From: Novosphingobium ginsenosidimutans
GTDB lineage: Bacteria; Pseudomonadota; Alphaproteobacteria; Sphingomonadales; Sphingomonadaceae
Length of the DNA: 64,000 nucleotides
Direction: 5' to 3'
Assembly: GCF_007954425.1 (NCBI RefSeq)
Contig: NZ_CP042345.1
Location: 2,912,001-2,976,000, forward strand
Shown piece after piece: positions 44,040 through 53,335 of this stretch (positions are counted from its first letter, which is position 1; each line of letters begins with the position of its first letter). Position numbers and translations under genes: made by a program. The notes beneath the pieces were generated by a model. The model did not search any database and was not told where the DNA came from. It worked only from the letters and a program-made list of their open reading frames with translations.

Positions 44040-44720
44040 TCAGAAACCCTCCCAGCGGATCGCTTCATCCAGCGGCGCGCGCGGCACCGGGAACTGGTTG
44101 ACCGGGGCATCCGGATCGCGCCAGCCAATGCCCATCCCGCAAAAGAAGATGTGATCCTCGGGAATGTTCACCACGGCCCGGATCTGCTCCTGGTAGATCG
44201 CCCAGGCTTCCTGCGGGCAGGAATCGAGGCCCTCCTCACGCAGCAGCAGGCAGACGGTCTGCAGCCACATACCGATGTCGGACCACTGCGGCCGCCCCAT
44301 GTAGCGCGGGGTGTGGATCAGCATCAGCACCGGGGCGCCAAAGGCCTGGAAGTTCTTCGCAAACCACATCAGGCGGCCCATCTTGTTGTCGCGCGGGATC
44401 TCCAGCGCGGCATACATCGCCTCGCCCACGCCTTTGCGGCGCTCGGCATAGGCGCCGTCGAGTTCGGGCGGGTAGATGTGGTACTCTGGCTTATGCCGCG
44501 CCGGCCCCTCGGGCAGGATCGCGGCGACATCGGCCAGCAGCTTCGCCAGCGGCTCGCCGGTGATCACCGTGGCGTTCCACGGCTGGGTATTGCCGCCCGA
44601 GGGCGCGTTCTGCGCCTTTTCCAGCACCCGGCGCAGCACTGCCTGATCAACCGGCTTGTCAAGGAACGCCCGCACCGTGCGGCGGGTGGCGACGGCTTCG
44701 GAAACGTTCATGCCGGCCAA
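44040..44720 (-). CDS. Nitroreductase family protein (copy 2)
   Basis: 226 residues of the NfsB/FMN-dependent fold. The FMN phosphate-binding region RRTVRAFLDKPVD and APSGGNTQPWNATVI are typical, and QWSDIGMWLQTVCLLLREEGLDSCPQEAW gives the dimer/active-site helix. It reduces nitro groups or quinones with NAD(P)H. It is a clear tandem paralogue of the upstream gene, 3 bases away, and shares its operator. Physiological electron acceptor unknown. Confidence 0.92.
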   Translation of the reverse strand: MAGMNVSEAVATRRTVRAFLDKPVDQAVLRRVLEKAQNAPSGGNTQPWNATVITGEPLAKLLADVAAILPEGPARHKPEYHIYPPELDGAYAERRKGVGEAMYAALEIPRDNKMGRLMWFAKNFQAFGAPVLMLIHTPRYMGRPQWSDIGMWLQTVCLLLREEGLDSCPQEAWAIYQEQIRAVVNIPEDHIFFCGMGIGWRDPDAPVNQFPVPRAPLDEAIRWEGF

Positions 44721-44723
44721 GTC

Positions 44724-45401
44724 CTATTCAAAGCCCAGGAACTGGATCTTGCTTTCCAGCGGCTCGCGCTTGCGATCAAAGCCGTTCACCGGATCGGTCT
44801 CGTCGCGATAGCCGATGGCGATGCCGCAGAAGAAGATATGGGTTTCATCCGAGACGCCAAGGTACTCCTTGATCAGCTTGGCGTAGAGCGAGAGGAATTC
44901 CTGCGGGCAGGTATCGAGCCCGTGTTCACGCAGTAGCAGCATAATGGTCTGCAGCCACATGCCGACGTCCGACCATTGCGGCGGGCCCATGACGCGCGGG
45001 AAATAGACCATCAGCACCGCGGGTGCCCCGAACGAGACCAGGTTCTGCGCCATGAAATCGCCGCGCGCGGCCTTGTCGGACCGTTCGATGCTCATGGCCG
45101 CGTACATGTCCGCGCCGACCTGCGCGAGGCGTGCCTTGCATTCCGGCAGGACCTCGGGATCGCTCCACGAATATTCCTGCGGGTTCTGCGGCGGGGTACT
45201 CCGCATCTTCTCCTGCAACTGGCGAAGCGGCTCCCCAGTCAGGATCGCGCCCTCCCACGGCTGGAAATTGCAGCCCGAGGGCGCCCAGCGGGCGGTGTCC
45301 ATCACCTGCTTGATGATTTCCAATGGTACGGGCTTGTCGCTGAACGAACGGATCGAACGACGGGTCAGGACGGCTTCGGTGGGGGTGCTGGCTTTGTTCA
45401 T
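44724..45401 (-). CDS. Nitroreductase family protein (copy 1)
   Basis: 225 residues from ATG at 45401; a longer frame to 45437 would run through the operator palindrome. Landmarks are RRSIRSFSDKPVP, APSGCNFQPWEGAIL and QWSDVGMWLQTIMLLLREHGLDTCPQEF, ending in FFCGIAIGYRDETDPVN. It shares these blocks with the next gene, indicating tandem duplication. The 18-base palindrome at 45408-45425 is six bases from its start codon, so a repressor there would block expression of both copies. Confidence 0.92.
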   Translation of the reverse strand: MNKASTPTEAVLTRRSIRSFSDKPVPLEIIKQVMDTARWAPSGCNFQPWEGAILTGEPLRQLQEKMRSTPPQNPQEYSWSDPEVLPECKARLAQVGADMYAAMSIERSDKAARGDFMAQNLVSFGAPAVLMVYFPRVMGPPQWSDVGMWLQTIMLLLREHGLDTCPQEFLSLYAKLIKEYLGVSDETHIFFCGIAIGYRDETDPVNGFDRKREPLESKIQFLGFE

Positions 45402-45407
45402 GGCGCG

Positions 45408-45425
45408 TTTAATCGTTCGATTAAA
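45408..45425. promoter_or_regulatory. Palindromic operator before the nitroreductase pair
   Basis: TTTAATCG (45408-45415) and CGATTAAA (45418-45425) are perfect 8-base arms around TT. The core TTAATCG-NN-CGATTAA is identical to the site at 31240-31255 before the acyl-CoA dehydrogenase. It occupies the 39-base gap between cobT and the nitroreductase genes. Confidence 0.65.
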
Positions 45426-45440
45426 CGGAGCGGTCAAGCG

Positions 45441-47255
45441 CTATTCGTCCTCAAATAGCGCGGCAAGCTGCTCGATCATCGTGCCACCAAGCTGTTCAAC
45501 GTCCATGATAGTCACGGCGCGGCGGTAATAGCGCGTCACATCGTGACCGATGCCGATGGCGACCAGCTGCACTGGCGACTGGCGTTCGATCCAGTCGATC
45601 ACCCGGCGCAGGTGCTGCTCCAGATAGCCGGCGGTGTTCACGCTGAGGGTTGAATCGTCGACCGGTGCCCCGTCCGAGATCACCATCAGGATGCGGCGGT
45701 CTTCGGGCCGGGCCAGCATCCGGGTGTGGGCCCAGAGCAGCGCCTCGCCGTCGATGTTTTCCTTGAGCAGGCCCTCGCGCATCATCAGGCCGAGGTTGCG
45801 GCGGCTGCGGCGATAGGGCTCGTCGGCCTTTTTGTAGACGATGTGGCGCAGGTCGTTGAGGCGGCCGGGCTGGGCCGGCTTGCCGCCCGCCAGCCAGGCC
45901 TCGCGGCTCTGCCCGCCCTTCCACGCGCGGGTGGTGAAGCCCAGGATTTCGGTCTTCACGCCGCAGCGTTCCAGCGTACGCGCCAACACGTCCGCGCTGA
46001 TCGCAGCGATCGAGATCGGTCGTCCGCGCATTGAGCCGGAATTGTCGATAAGCAGGGTGACGATGGTGTCTTTGAACTCGACATCGCGCTCAACCTTGTA
46101 GGACAGCGACTGGCCGGGTGAGATCACTACGCGGGCCAGCCGCGCGGCATCGAGGATGCCCTCTTCCTGGTCGAAATCCCACGAGCGGTTTTGCTGCGCC
46201 ATCAGCCGCCGCTGCAGACGGTTGGCCAGCTTGGTGACGATGCCCTGCAAGCCCTTCAGCTGCGCATCGAGATAGGCGCGCAGCCGGGTCAGCTCTTCCT
46301 CGTCGCAGAGGTCCTGCGCGGCGACCACTTCGTCGAACTGCTCGGTGAAGACCTTGTAGTCGAAGTTGCCGGGAATATCTGTCCACGGCCGGTTAGGGCG
46401 GACCGGGAGCATCCCCTCTTCGCCGTCGTCACCCGCTTCGGCCTCGGCATTGTCGTCCTCGACCTGCTGTTCGACCTCGCCCTCGCCTTCCTCATCGCCC
46501 TCGCTGGGCTCACCGGCGACTTCGCTGGGGGCCTGGTCTTCTTGGCTATCGCCGGCGTCGGGATTGTCCTCGCTATCGTCTTCGCCGTCCTGGTCTTCGC
46601 CCTCCTCGGGTTCGGCCTCCATCGGCTCGGAACGGGTCAGCTCCAGGTGCTGGAGCATGTCGAGGCTGAGCGCCTGGAATGCCTTCTGGTCATCCAGCGA
46701 GAGCGCCAGCGCGTCGAAATCGGTCCCGGCGCGCTCCGCAATCCAGCCGCGCAGCATATCAGTGCCCTTGCGCGCGGCCTCGGGCACCGGCTGGCCGGTC
46801 AGGTGTTCGCGCAGCAGCAGCGACAGCGCGACCGGCAGCGGTACTTCATCTGGGCTGGTCGCGCGGGCGATCGGATCGCCCCCCACCCGCACGGCCATGG
46901 CCGCGTCCAGATTGTCGCGCATCCCGGCATAGGCCTTCGAACCGAGCGCTTCATAACGCACCTGCTCAACCAGGTCATAGCAGGCCCGGGCCGAGGGATC
47001 GCTTGGCGCGGATTTGGCGTGCATCGCCTCGTTATGGTGGCGCAGCTTGAGCGCCATCGAATCGGCATGGCCGCGCGCTTCCATTGCCTGGTCGCGCGGC
47101 AGGTTGCGGCCCGGCATCGGCACCCGCAGGTTCTTGCCATTGGCCACGGCCATGTCGGCCGTCCACGCCACCTCCAGCTCGGGCTCGTGCGCAATTGCCC
47201 GGCTGGCGCCAGTCAACACGGAGCGGAAGCGATCGAGGGGCGTTTCGTCGGCCAT
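45441..47255 (-). CDS. cobT: Cobaltochelatase CobT subunit
   Basis: 604 residues. An N-terminal helical domain (about 1-210) is followed by a highly acidic linker (about 215-285), then the CobT domain ([28 protein letters not shown]) and a C-terminal von Willebrand A domain with the MIDAS motif DNSGSM and later [11 protein letters not shown]. CobT works with CobS and CobN to insert cobalt in aerobic vitamin B12 synthesis. CobS, normally its close neighbour, is not in the window. It is 11 bases downstream of the transaldolase gene. Confidence 0.95.
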   Translation of the reverse strand: MADETPLDRFRSVLTGASRAIAHEPELEVAWTADMAVANGKNLRVPMPGRNLPRDQAMEARGHADSMALKLRHHNEAMHAKSAPSDPSARACYDLVEQVRYEALGSKAYAGMRDNLDAAMAVRVGGDPIARATSPDEVPLPVALSLLLREHLTGQPVPEAARKGTDMLRGWIAERAGTDFDALALSLDDQKAFQALSLDMLQHLELTRSEPMEAEPEEGEDQDGEDDSEDNPDAGDSQEDQAPSEVAGEPSEGDEEGEGEVEQQVEDDNAEAEAGDDGEEGMLPVRPNRPWTDIPGNFDYKVFTEQFDEVVAAQDLCDEEELTRLRAYLDAQLKGLQGIVTKLANRLQRRLMAQQNRSWDFDQEEGILDAARLARVVISPGQSLSYKVERDVEFKDTIVTLLIDNSGSMRGRPISIAAISADVLARTLERCGVKTEILGFTTRAWKGGQSREAWLAGGKPAQPGRLNDLRHIVYKKADEPYRRSRRNLGLMMREGLLKENIDGEALLWAHTRMLARPEDRRILMVISDGAPVDDSTLSVNTAGYLEQHLRRVIDWIERQSPVQLVAIGIGHDVTRYYRRAVTIMDVEQLGGTMIEQLAALFEDE

Positions 47256-47266
47256 CGGTTAGCTGC

Positions 47267-47926
47267 TCAGATCGACTGCCCGGTCTTGGCCCAGTCGGCC
47301 AGGAAGCCTTCGATGCCCTTGTCGGTCAGGATATGCTTGAACAGCCCCTTGATGACCGACGGCGGCGCCGTCATCACATCGGCGCCGATCTTGGCGGCTT
47401 CGAGCACGTGAACCGAATGGCGCACCGAGGCGACCAGGATCTCGGTCTGGAAGCCATAGTTGTCATAGATCAGGCGGATGTCGCTGATCAGCTGCATCCC
47501 GTCCCAGCCGTTATCGTCATGGCGGCCCACGAACGGCGAAATGAAACTGGCTCCGGCCTTCGCCGCCAGCAGCGCCTGGTTGGCCGAGAAGCAGAGCGTG
47601 ACGTTGACCATGGTGCCTTCACTGGTCAGCGCCTTGCAGGTCTTAAGGCCGTCAATGGTCAGCGGCACCTTGATGCAGACGTTATCGGCAATCTTGCGCA
47701 GGACTTCCGCCTCACGCATCATCCCTTCGTGATCGAGCGCGACCACTTCGGCGCTGACCGGGCCGCTGGTGATCCCGCAGATTTCGCGGGTCACTTCGAT
47801 GAAATCGCGCCCCGACTTGGCGATCAGTGAGGGGTTGGTGGTGACGCCATCAAGCAGGCCAGTGGCGGCCAGGTCCTTGATCTCGGCGATTTCGGCGGTG
47901 TCGGCAAAGAACTTCACGGCGGGCAT
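47267..47926 (-). CDS. Transaldolase / fructose-6-phosphate aldolase-type
   Basis: 219 residues from ATG at 47926. The short class of transaldolase: [28 protein letters not shown], Schiff-base lysine in [11 protein letters not shown], and [30 protein letters not shown]. It moves dihydroxyacetone units in the pentose phosphate route, or cleaves fructose-6-phosphate in some members. It lies divergently beside priA, a conserved alphaproteobacterial pairing. Confidence 0.93.
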   Translation of the reverse strand: MPAVKFFADTAEIAEIKDLAATGLLDGVTTNPSLIAKSGRDFIEVTREICGITSGPVSAEVVALDHEGMMREAEVLRKIADNVCIKVPLTIDGLKTCKALTSEGTMVNVTLCFSANQALLAAKAGASFISPFVGRHDDNGWDGMQLISDIRLIYDNYGFQTEILVASVRHSVHVLEAAKIGADVMTAPPSVIKGLFKHILTDKGIEGFLADWAKTGQSI

Positions 47927-48014
47927 GCTCCGGTAACGATTCCCCATCGCTATAGGGAAGGCTTTGGCGAGGGCCTAGCCCCCAGCGCGGTTTCTGCGCA
48001 TAGGGACGAGACTC

Positions 48015-50180
48015 ATGAGCCGCGTCCGCCTTCTTGTCTTCAATCCGGTCCTGTCGGTGCTCGATTACCGGGTGCCGCCGGGCGTGGACGTACAGCTGGG
48101 CAACGTGGTGATCGCCCCGCTCGGCCCGCGCCAGGTGCTGGGAATCGTCTGGGAACCGGATCGGCTCGACGGCACGGAAGTGCCCGAAAGCAAACTGCGC
48201 CCCCTGCTGGAGGTCCTGCCCGTCCCGCCGATTGCCGAGCCGCTGCGGCGGCTAATCGAATGGACGGCCGATTACTATTGCGCCCCGCTCAATTCCGTTG
48301 CCCGGATGATGCTGGGGTCGATGGCGGCGCTGCGCGGCGGTGGGACTACGACCGAGTATCGCCTGTCCGGCCTTGAACCAGCCCGCCTAACCCCGCAGCG
48401 CGCCGCCGCACTGGATGCCTTGCAGGGCGAGCAGGCCTCGATCCGCGAGCTGGCCGAACTCGCTTCGGTTTCCGAAGGCGTGCTGCGCGGCATGGTCAAT
48501 GCCGGCATCCTGGAGCCGGTGACGGTTGACCTTGACCGCGCCTACCCCCGGGCGCAGCCGGACCATGCACAGCCTGAGTTGTCGGAAGAGCAGCAGGCCG
48601 CAGCCGATCAGTTTATAGCGGCTGTCGGCGCTGGAAAGTTCCAGACCTTTTTACTCGACGGGGTGACCGGGTCAGGCAAGACCGAGTGCTATTTCGAAGC
48701 CATCGCCGCAGCGATCCGGGACCGCAAGCAGGTGCTGGTGATGCTGCCGGAAATCGCCCTGACCGAGAATTTCCTGCGGCGGTTCGAGGCACGCTTCGGG
48801 GTACCGCCCGTACTGTGGCATTCTAGCCTCAAGCAGAGCGAGCGGCGGCGGGCCTGGCGAGCGATCGTTTCGGGCGAAGCGCAGGTTGTGGTCGGCGCGC
48901 GTTCGGCGCTGTTCATGCCGTTCAAGCGGCTGGGCCTGATCGTGGTCGACGAGGCGCACGAGGTCTCGTTCAAGCAGGACGACGGGGTGCGCTATAACGC
49001 CCGCGACGTTGCCGTGATCCGCGCGCGGTTCGAAGCGATCCCGGTGATCCTGGCGAGTGCCACACCCGCTCTGGAATCGCTGCAGCTGGCCGAAGCCGGG
49101 GTCTATCAGAAGATCGACCTGCCCAGCCGCTTTGGCGGTGCCACCCTGCCGCACATCGAAGTGGTCGACCTGCGCAAGGATGAACCGGCCCGCCAGCACT
49201 GGCTCGCTCCCTCGCTGGTCAAAGCGCTAGAAGACCGGCTGGCGCGCGGCGAACAATCGCTGCTGTTCCTCAACCGCCGCGGCTATGCCCCGCTGACGCT
49301 GTGCCGGCATTGCGGCTATCGCTTCCAGTGCCCCAACTGCTCGGCCTGGCTGGTCGAGCATCGACTGTCGCGGCGGCTGGCGTGCCACCACTGCGGTCAT
49401 GCCTCCGAAGTGCCCGAGGCTTGCCCAGAATGCCACACGCCCGATTGCCTGGTCGCCTGCGGCCCCGGCGTGGAGCGGATCGCTGACGAGGTTAGCAGCC
49501 TGTTTCCCGAAGCGCGGATTGCCATCGCCACGTCCGACACGCTCAACAGCCCCGAAAAGATCGCCGATTTCGTCGCCCGGGCGGAAGGCGGCGCAATCGA
49601 CGTGATTGTCGGTACGCAGCTTGTCACCAAGGGTTATCACTTTCCCGAACTGACCCTGGTTGGCGTGATCGATGCCGACATGGGCCTCGAAGGCGGCGAC
49701 CTGCGGGCGGCCGAGCGGACATACCAGCAGATAGCCCAGGTAGCCGGACGCGCGGGCCGGGGGGTAAAGCCGGGCGAAGTGCTGATCCAAACCCGCCATC
49801 CCGAAGCCGCCGTCATCGCTGCCCTCGCCGCCGGTGACCGTGACGCCTTCTACGCCGCCGAAGCCGAGGCCCGGCGCGATGCCGGGGCGCCGCCGTTTGG
49901 CCGTTGGGCCGCGATCATCGTGTCGAGCGAGGATGAAGCTGAAGCGCGCGCGGCCGCCCGCCAGATCGGCGGGGCGCGGCCAGATCTGCCCGACGTCATG
50001 ATCCTGGGTCCCGCCCCCGCCCCGCTTTCGCTACTGCGCGGGCGCTATCGCTATCGCCTGCTGATCAACGCCAGGCGCTCGGCCCAGTTGCAGGACATCA
50101 TCCGCCAGTGGCTGGGCGCCTTGGCCTTCCCGCAGGGCGTGCGGGTCGCCGTGGATATCGATCCCTACTCCTTCGTATGA
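48015..50180 (+). CDS. priA: Primosomal replication restart helicase PriA
   Basis: 721 residues. The N-terminal DNA-binding part (LLVFNPVLSVLDYRVPPG) is followed by the helicase: Walker A LDGVTGSGKTE near residue 220, VVDEAHE for Walker B, and the paired zinc ribbon from CRHCGYRFQCPNCSAW to CPECH around residues 430-480, with the C-terminal RecA lobe (GTQLVTKGYHFPELTLVG). It rebuilds stalled replication forks. The photolyase start codon is inside its stop (ATGA). In many alphaproteobacteria atpH follows priA directly; here it does not. Confidence 0.96.
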   Translation: MSRVRLLVFNPVLSVLDYRVPPGVDVQLGNVVIAPLGPRQVLGIVWEPDRLDGTEVPESKLRPLLEVLPVPPIAEPLRRLIEWTADYYCAPLNSVARMMLGSMAALRGGGTTTEYRLSGLEPARLTPQRAAALDALQGEQASIRELAELASVSEGVLRGMVNAGILEPVTVDLDRAYPRAQPDHAQPELSEEQQAAADQFIAAVGAGKFQTFLLDGVTGSGKTECYFEAIAAAIRDRKQVLVMLPEIALTENFLRRFEARFGVPPVLWHSSLKQSERRRAWRAIVSGEAQVVVGARSALFMPFKRLGLIVVDEAHEVSFKQDDGVRYNARDVAVIRARFEAIPVILASATPALESLQLAEAGVYQKIDLPSRFGGATLPHIEVVDLRKDEPARQHWLAPSLVKALEDRLARGEQSLLFLNRRGYAPLTLCRHCGYRFQCPNCSAWLVEHRLSRRLACHHCGHASEVPEACPECHTPDCLVACGPGVERIADEVSSLFPEARIAIATSDTLNSPEKIADFVARAEGGAIDVIVGTQLVTKGYHFPELTLVGVIDADMGLEGGDLRAAERTYQQIAQVAGRAGRGVKPGEVLIQTRHPEAAVIAALAAGDRDAFYAAEAEARRDAGAPPFGRWAAIIVSSEDEAEARAAARQIGGARPDLPDVMILGPAPAPLSLLRGRYRYRLLINARRSAQLQDIIRQWLGALAFPQGVRVAVDIDPYSFV

Positions 50181-51748
50181 CCGTGCTCGTGCCCGTGCTG
50201 GGCGATCAGCTTTCGCATGGTCTTGCCAGCCTCAAAGGCTGCGACCCAGCCGATACGGTTGTGCTGATGATGGAGGTGGCGGAAGAAGCCGCGCATGTAC
50301 GCCATCACAAGGCCAAGATCGCGCTGATCTTCTCAGCCATGCGCCACTTCGCGGCCGAGCTCCGCAAGGCAGGCTGGCGGGTCGATTATATCCGGCTGGA
50401 CGATCCCGAAAACGCGGGCAGCTTCACGGGAGAAGTCATTCGTGCTGCCGAGCGCCACTCACCCCGCCTGATCCGCGTGGTCGAACCGGGCGACTGGCGG
50501 GTCGAGCAGGCCATGCTCGACTGGCAGACCTTCATCGGCTGTCCGGTAGAGATCCTGCCCGATAGCCGCTTCCTCTGCTCGCGCGACGAATTTGCCAGCT
50601 GGGCGGCGGGCCGCAAGGAACTGCGGATGGAGTTCTTCTACCGAGAGATGCGGCGGCGCACCGGCCTGCTGATGGACGGGAAGGATCCGGTTGGCGGCAA
50701 GTGGAACTATGACGCCGCGAATCGCTCCGGCCCGCCCACGGGGCTGAAGGGACCGCCCCTTCCTCGCTTCGCGCCGGATGCAATGACGAACGAGGTAATC
50801 GAACTGGTCGGCACCCGCTTTGCCGATCACTTCGGTGCGCTGGACAAGTTCAGCTGGCCGGTCACGGCGCAGGAGGCCGAAACCGCCGCAGCGGCGTTCC
50901 TAAAAGACCGCCTGCCCACCTTTGGCCAATGGCAGGACGCGATGGTGCGCGGGCAAGACTTCCTGTTCCACGCCGTGCTCTCGCCCGCGATCAACCTCGG
51001 CCTGCTCGATCCGCTCGACCTCTGCCGCCGCGCCGAGGCCGAATATCGCGCCGGACGCGCGCCGCTGGCCGCGGTGGAAGGCTTCGTCCGCCAGTTGATT
51101 GGCTGGCGCGAGTACATTCGCGGGGTCTACTGGCTGGAAATGCCGGGGCTGGCCGAGGACAATTACCTTGGTGCCACCCGGCCGCTGCCGGACTTCTACT
51201 GGACTGGCAAAACCGACATGGCCTGCCTGGCCGATTGCGTCCGCACCACGCGAGACAATGCCTATGCCCACCATATCCAGCGCCTCATGGTGCTCGGCAA
51301 TTTTGCCCTGCTTGCCGGAATCCGCCCGCAGGACGTGGCTGACTGGTTCCTGGTGGTCTACGCCGATGCCTTTGACTGGGTCGAGCTGCCCAACGTGGCC
51401 GGCATGGCCTTGTTTGCCGATGGCGGCCGATTGGCCTCCAAGCCCTATGCCGCCAGTGGCGCCTATATCGACCGGATGAGCAATTACTGCGGATCCTGCC
51501 GCTACAAGGTCAAGCTCAAGACCGGTCCGGACGCCTGCCCCTTCAATGCGCTCTACTGGCACTTCCTTGATCGCAACGAAGACAAGCTTGGCCGCAACAT
51601 GCGCCTCGCCAATCCCTACGCCACCTGGCGGCGGATGAGCGAGGAGAAGCGCACGGAATACCTTGCCAGCGCGGAGGCATTCCTGCAGCAATTGCAAAAC
51701 GCTGACGCCGGCTGGGCGCGGCATGGTCAATCAGAACAGAACCGATAG
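50177..51748 (+). CDS. phrB: Iron-sulfur bacterial cryptochrome/photolyase ((6-4) photolyase-like)
   Basis: 523 residues. The start at 50177 overlaps the priA stop (ATGA). The N-terminal domain VLVPVLGDQLSHGLASLKG and the helical FAD domain with WREYIRGVYWLEMP, HHIQRLMVLGNFALL and YADAFDWVELPNVAGM mark the FeS-BCP group. Its 4Fe-4S cysteines can be seen in CLADCV, YCGSCRY and ACPF. These enzymes repair (6-4) UV lesions with FAD and a ribolumazine-type antenna. Coupling with priA would pair fork restart and light repair. Confidence 0.92.
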   Translation: MTVLVPVLGDQLSHGLASLKGCDPADTVVLMMEVAEEAAHVRHHKAKIALIFSAMRHFAAELRKAGWRVDYIRLDDPENAGSFTGEVIRAAERHSPRLIRVVEPGDWRVEQAMLDWQTFIGCPVEILPDSRFLCSRDEFASWAAGRKELRMEFFYREMRRRTGLLMDGKDPVGGKWNYDAANRSGPPTGLKGPPLPRFAPDAMTNEVIELVGTRFADHFGALDKFSWPVTAQEAETAAAAFLKDRLPTFGQWQDAMVRGQDFLFHAVLSPAINLGLLDPLDLCRRAEAEYRAGRAPLAAVEGFVRQLIGWREYIRGVYWLEMPGLAEDNYLGATRPLPDFYWTGKTDMACLADCVRTTRDNAYAHHIQRLMVLGNFALLAGIRPQDVADWFLVVYADAFDWVELPNVAGMALFADGGRLASKPYAASGAYIDRMSNYCGSCRYKVKLKTGPDACPFNALYWHFLDRNEDKLGRNMRLANPYATWRRMSEEKRTEYLASAEAFLQQLQNADAGWARHGQSEQNR

Positions 51749-51759
51749 GAGAGCCTCCC

Positions 51760-52392
51760 ATGCTGACCGTCCATCACCTACGCATTTCCCAGTCCGAGCG
51801 GATCGTCTGGCTTTGCGAGGAGCTGGGGATCGAATACGATCTGAAGCTCTACAATCGCCGTGAGGACAATCGGCTGGCGCCGGACGAGTACAAGGCGCTG
51901 CACCCGATGGGGATTGCGCCCGTGATTACCGATGGCGACCTGGTGCTGGGCGAAAGCGGGGCGATCTGCGAATATATCGACCGCAAGTATGGCGGCTGCC
52001 GCCTCTCGCCCGGCGTCGACGATCCGGACTTTGCCGATCACCTGTTCTGGTTCCACTTTTCCAACGCGACCTTCATGACCAACGGCATGATGGGGCTGGT
52101 GGCGCAGTCGCTCGGTGCTGCTGAAACACCGCCCTTTGTTGCCGATCGGGTTGCCAAGGCCTGGGCGATGACGAATGCGCGACTGGGTGAGGCAGAATTC
52201 TTCGGCGGCCGCAACCTGACCCTGGCCGACATCATGATGGGCTTCAACTTGACCACCTCGCGCGCATTCGGCGGGGCCTCGCTGGATCCCTATCCGAACA
52301 TCGCAGCCTACCTGCAGCGGATCGGCCAGCGTCCGGCCTATCAGCGCGCGATGGCCAAGGCCGAGCCTGGCATGCCGCCGATGCTTACCTGA
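51760..52392 (+). CDS. Glutathione S-transferase family protein
   Basis: 210 residues. The thioredoxin-like N-terminal half (LTVHHLRISQSERIVWLCEELGIEYDLKLY, with LHPMGIAPVITDGD and LGESGAICEYI) is complete, including the conserved cis-proline and the ES dipeptide for glutathione. The C-terminal helical half includes GRNLTLADIMMGFNL. The likely active serine is in the RISQSER segment. It lies 11 bases after the photolyase on the same strand. It probably handles electrophiles; substrate unknown. Confidence 0.93.
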   Translation: MLTVHHLRISQSERIVWLCEELGIEYDLKLYNRREDNRLAPDEYKALHPMGIAPVITDGDLVLGESGAICEYIDRKYGGCRLSPGVDDPDFADHLFWFHFSNATFMTNGMMGLVAQSLGAAETPPFVADRVAKAWAMTNARLGEAEFFGGRNLTLADIMMGFNLTTSRAFGGASLDPYPNIAAYLQRIGQRPAYQRAMAKAEPGMPPMLT

Positions 52393-53272
52393 CCCGGCGC
52401 CACGGCGCGGCAACCAACTGCCCGCGCTGGATCGCCAACAGCAGCAGGATCACCCCGGCAAGGGTGGCGACGATCATCGCCACGACGCTGGCTTCCAGAC
52501 CGAAATCGCCGCCGGTCAGCCAGTCCGGGCCGAGCCGGCGCGTGATCAGCAGGCCCAGCGGCGCCTCTCCGCCCGAGACGGGAACGGAGAACACCCAGCC
52601 CTGCGTGAAATTCCAGGCGGCGTGGATGCCGATCGCCAGCCACAGCCGCCGCGTCAGCATATAAGCCGCACCCAGCAGGATCCCGGCCTCGACCGCGATG
52701 GCGACGCTGGAAAACCAGGTAGCACCCGGGTTCATGATGTGGAGCGCCCCGAACAGCGCCGATGAGAGCGCCAGCGCGATCCACGATCCAAGCCAGGCCT
52801 CAAGCTGGCGGAACACGATCCCCCGGATCAAGATCTCCTCGAACACGCCACTGAACACCGAAAGGCCAAGCATCGACCAAATTGCCCCCGCGCCGCGCAG
52901 ACCCATGATTTCGAACCCGCCAAGCAGGGCGACGATGCCGGTCATGACCGAAAAGAGCGCAGCCCCGCCGAGCAGACCGAGCGCCAGCTCGCGCCCGGCC
53001 CCGGCCAATTCCAGCTCGCGGTCGGGTGCTCGTTCGATCCAACGCTTGTAGCCCTTGTAAGCAAGGATGAAGAGCGCAGCGAGAATGATGGCGCCTAGCA
53101 GCCGCGTCGGTGTGTTCTTGCTTGCATCAAGCGCGCCGAACACCTTGTTGAGTACAATCGACCCCACTGCACCGACTGCCACCATCAATGCAAAACCGAT
53201 CAGCAGCAGGTTGACCGGGTGAGCGACGATCCGCCGGATTCGCGAGGGTTCGGCGGTGGCTAATTCGGTCAT
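52385..53272 (-). CDS. CPBP intramembrane glutamic endopeptidase
   Basis: 295 residues with about eight membrane helices. The catalytic motifs of the CAAX/CPBP family are present: EEILIRGIVFRQLE, FGALHIMNPG and HAAWNFTQG. Members cleave prenylated or other membrane proteins, and bacterial ones serve stress responses or bacteriocin immunity. The start has a well-formed promoter and operator upstream (53286-53330), so expression is likely controlled separately from the genes upstream. Its stop overlaps the end of the GST gene by 8 bases. Confidence 0.92.
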   Translation of the reverse strand: MTELATAEPSRIRRIVAHPVNLLLIGFALMVAVGAVGSIVLNKVFGALDASKNTPTRLLGAIILAALFILAYKGYKRWIERAPDRELELAGAGRELALGLLGGAALFSVMTGIVALLGGFEIMGLRGAGAIWSMLGLSVFSGVFEEILIRGIVFRQLEAWLGSWIALALSSALFGALHIMNPGATWFSSVAIAVEAGILLGAAYMLTRRLWLAIGIHAAWNFTQGWVFSVPVSGGEAPLGLLITRRLGPDWLTGGDFGLEASVVAMIVATLAGVILLLLAIQRGQLVAAPWRRVR

Positions 53273-53285
53273 ACGGCGCTGTTTC

Positions 53286-53330
53286 CCGTTACTGTATTGT
53301 TTGAATAAGACAGTAACGGTGCGTGGTCAA
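53286..53330 (-). promoter_or_regulatory. Promoter with embedded operator for the CPBP protease gene
   Basis: On the minus strand TTGACC (53325-53330) and TATTCA (53302-53307) are 17 bases apart, a good sigma-70 pair. CCGTTACTGT (53286-53295) and ACAGTAACGG (53310-53319) form a perfect 10-base inverted repeat with a 14-base spacer that encloses the -10 and reaches into the spacer. A dimeric repressor bound there would block the promoter. Confidence 0.7.
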
Positions 53331-53335
53331 GCCAT

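Noticed and set aside
46191-47411. A 406-residue plus-strand frame across cobT
   Set aside because: It is a shadow of cobT, with biased composition from the acidic linker and no recognisable domain.
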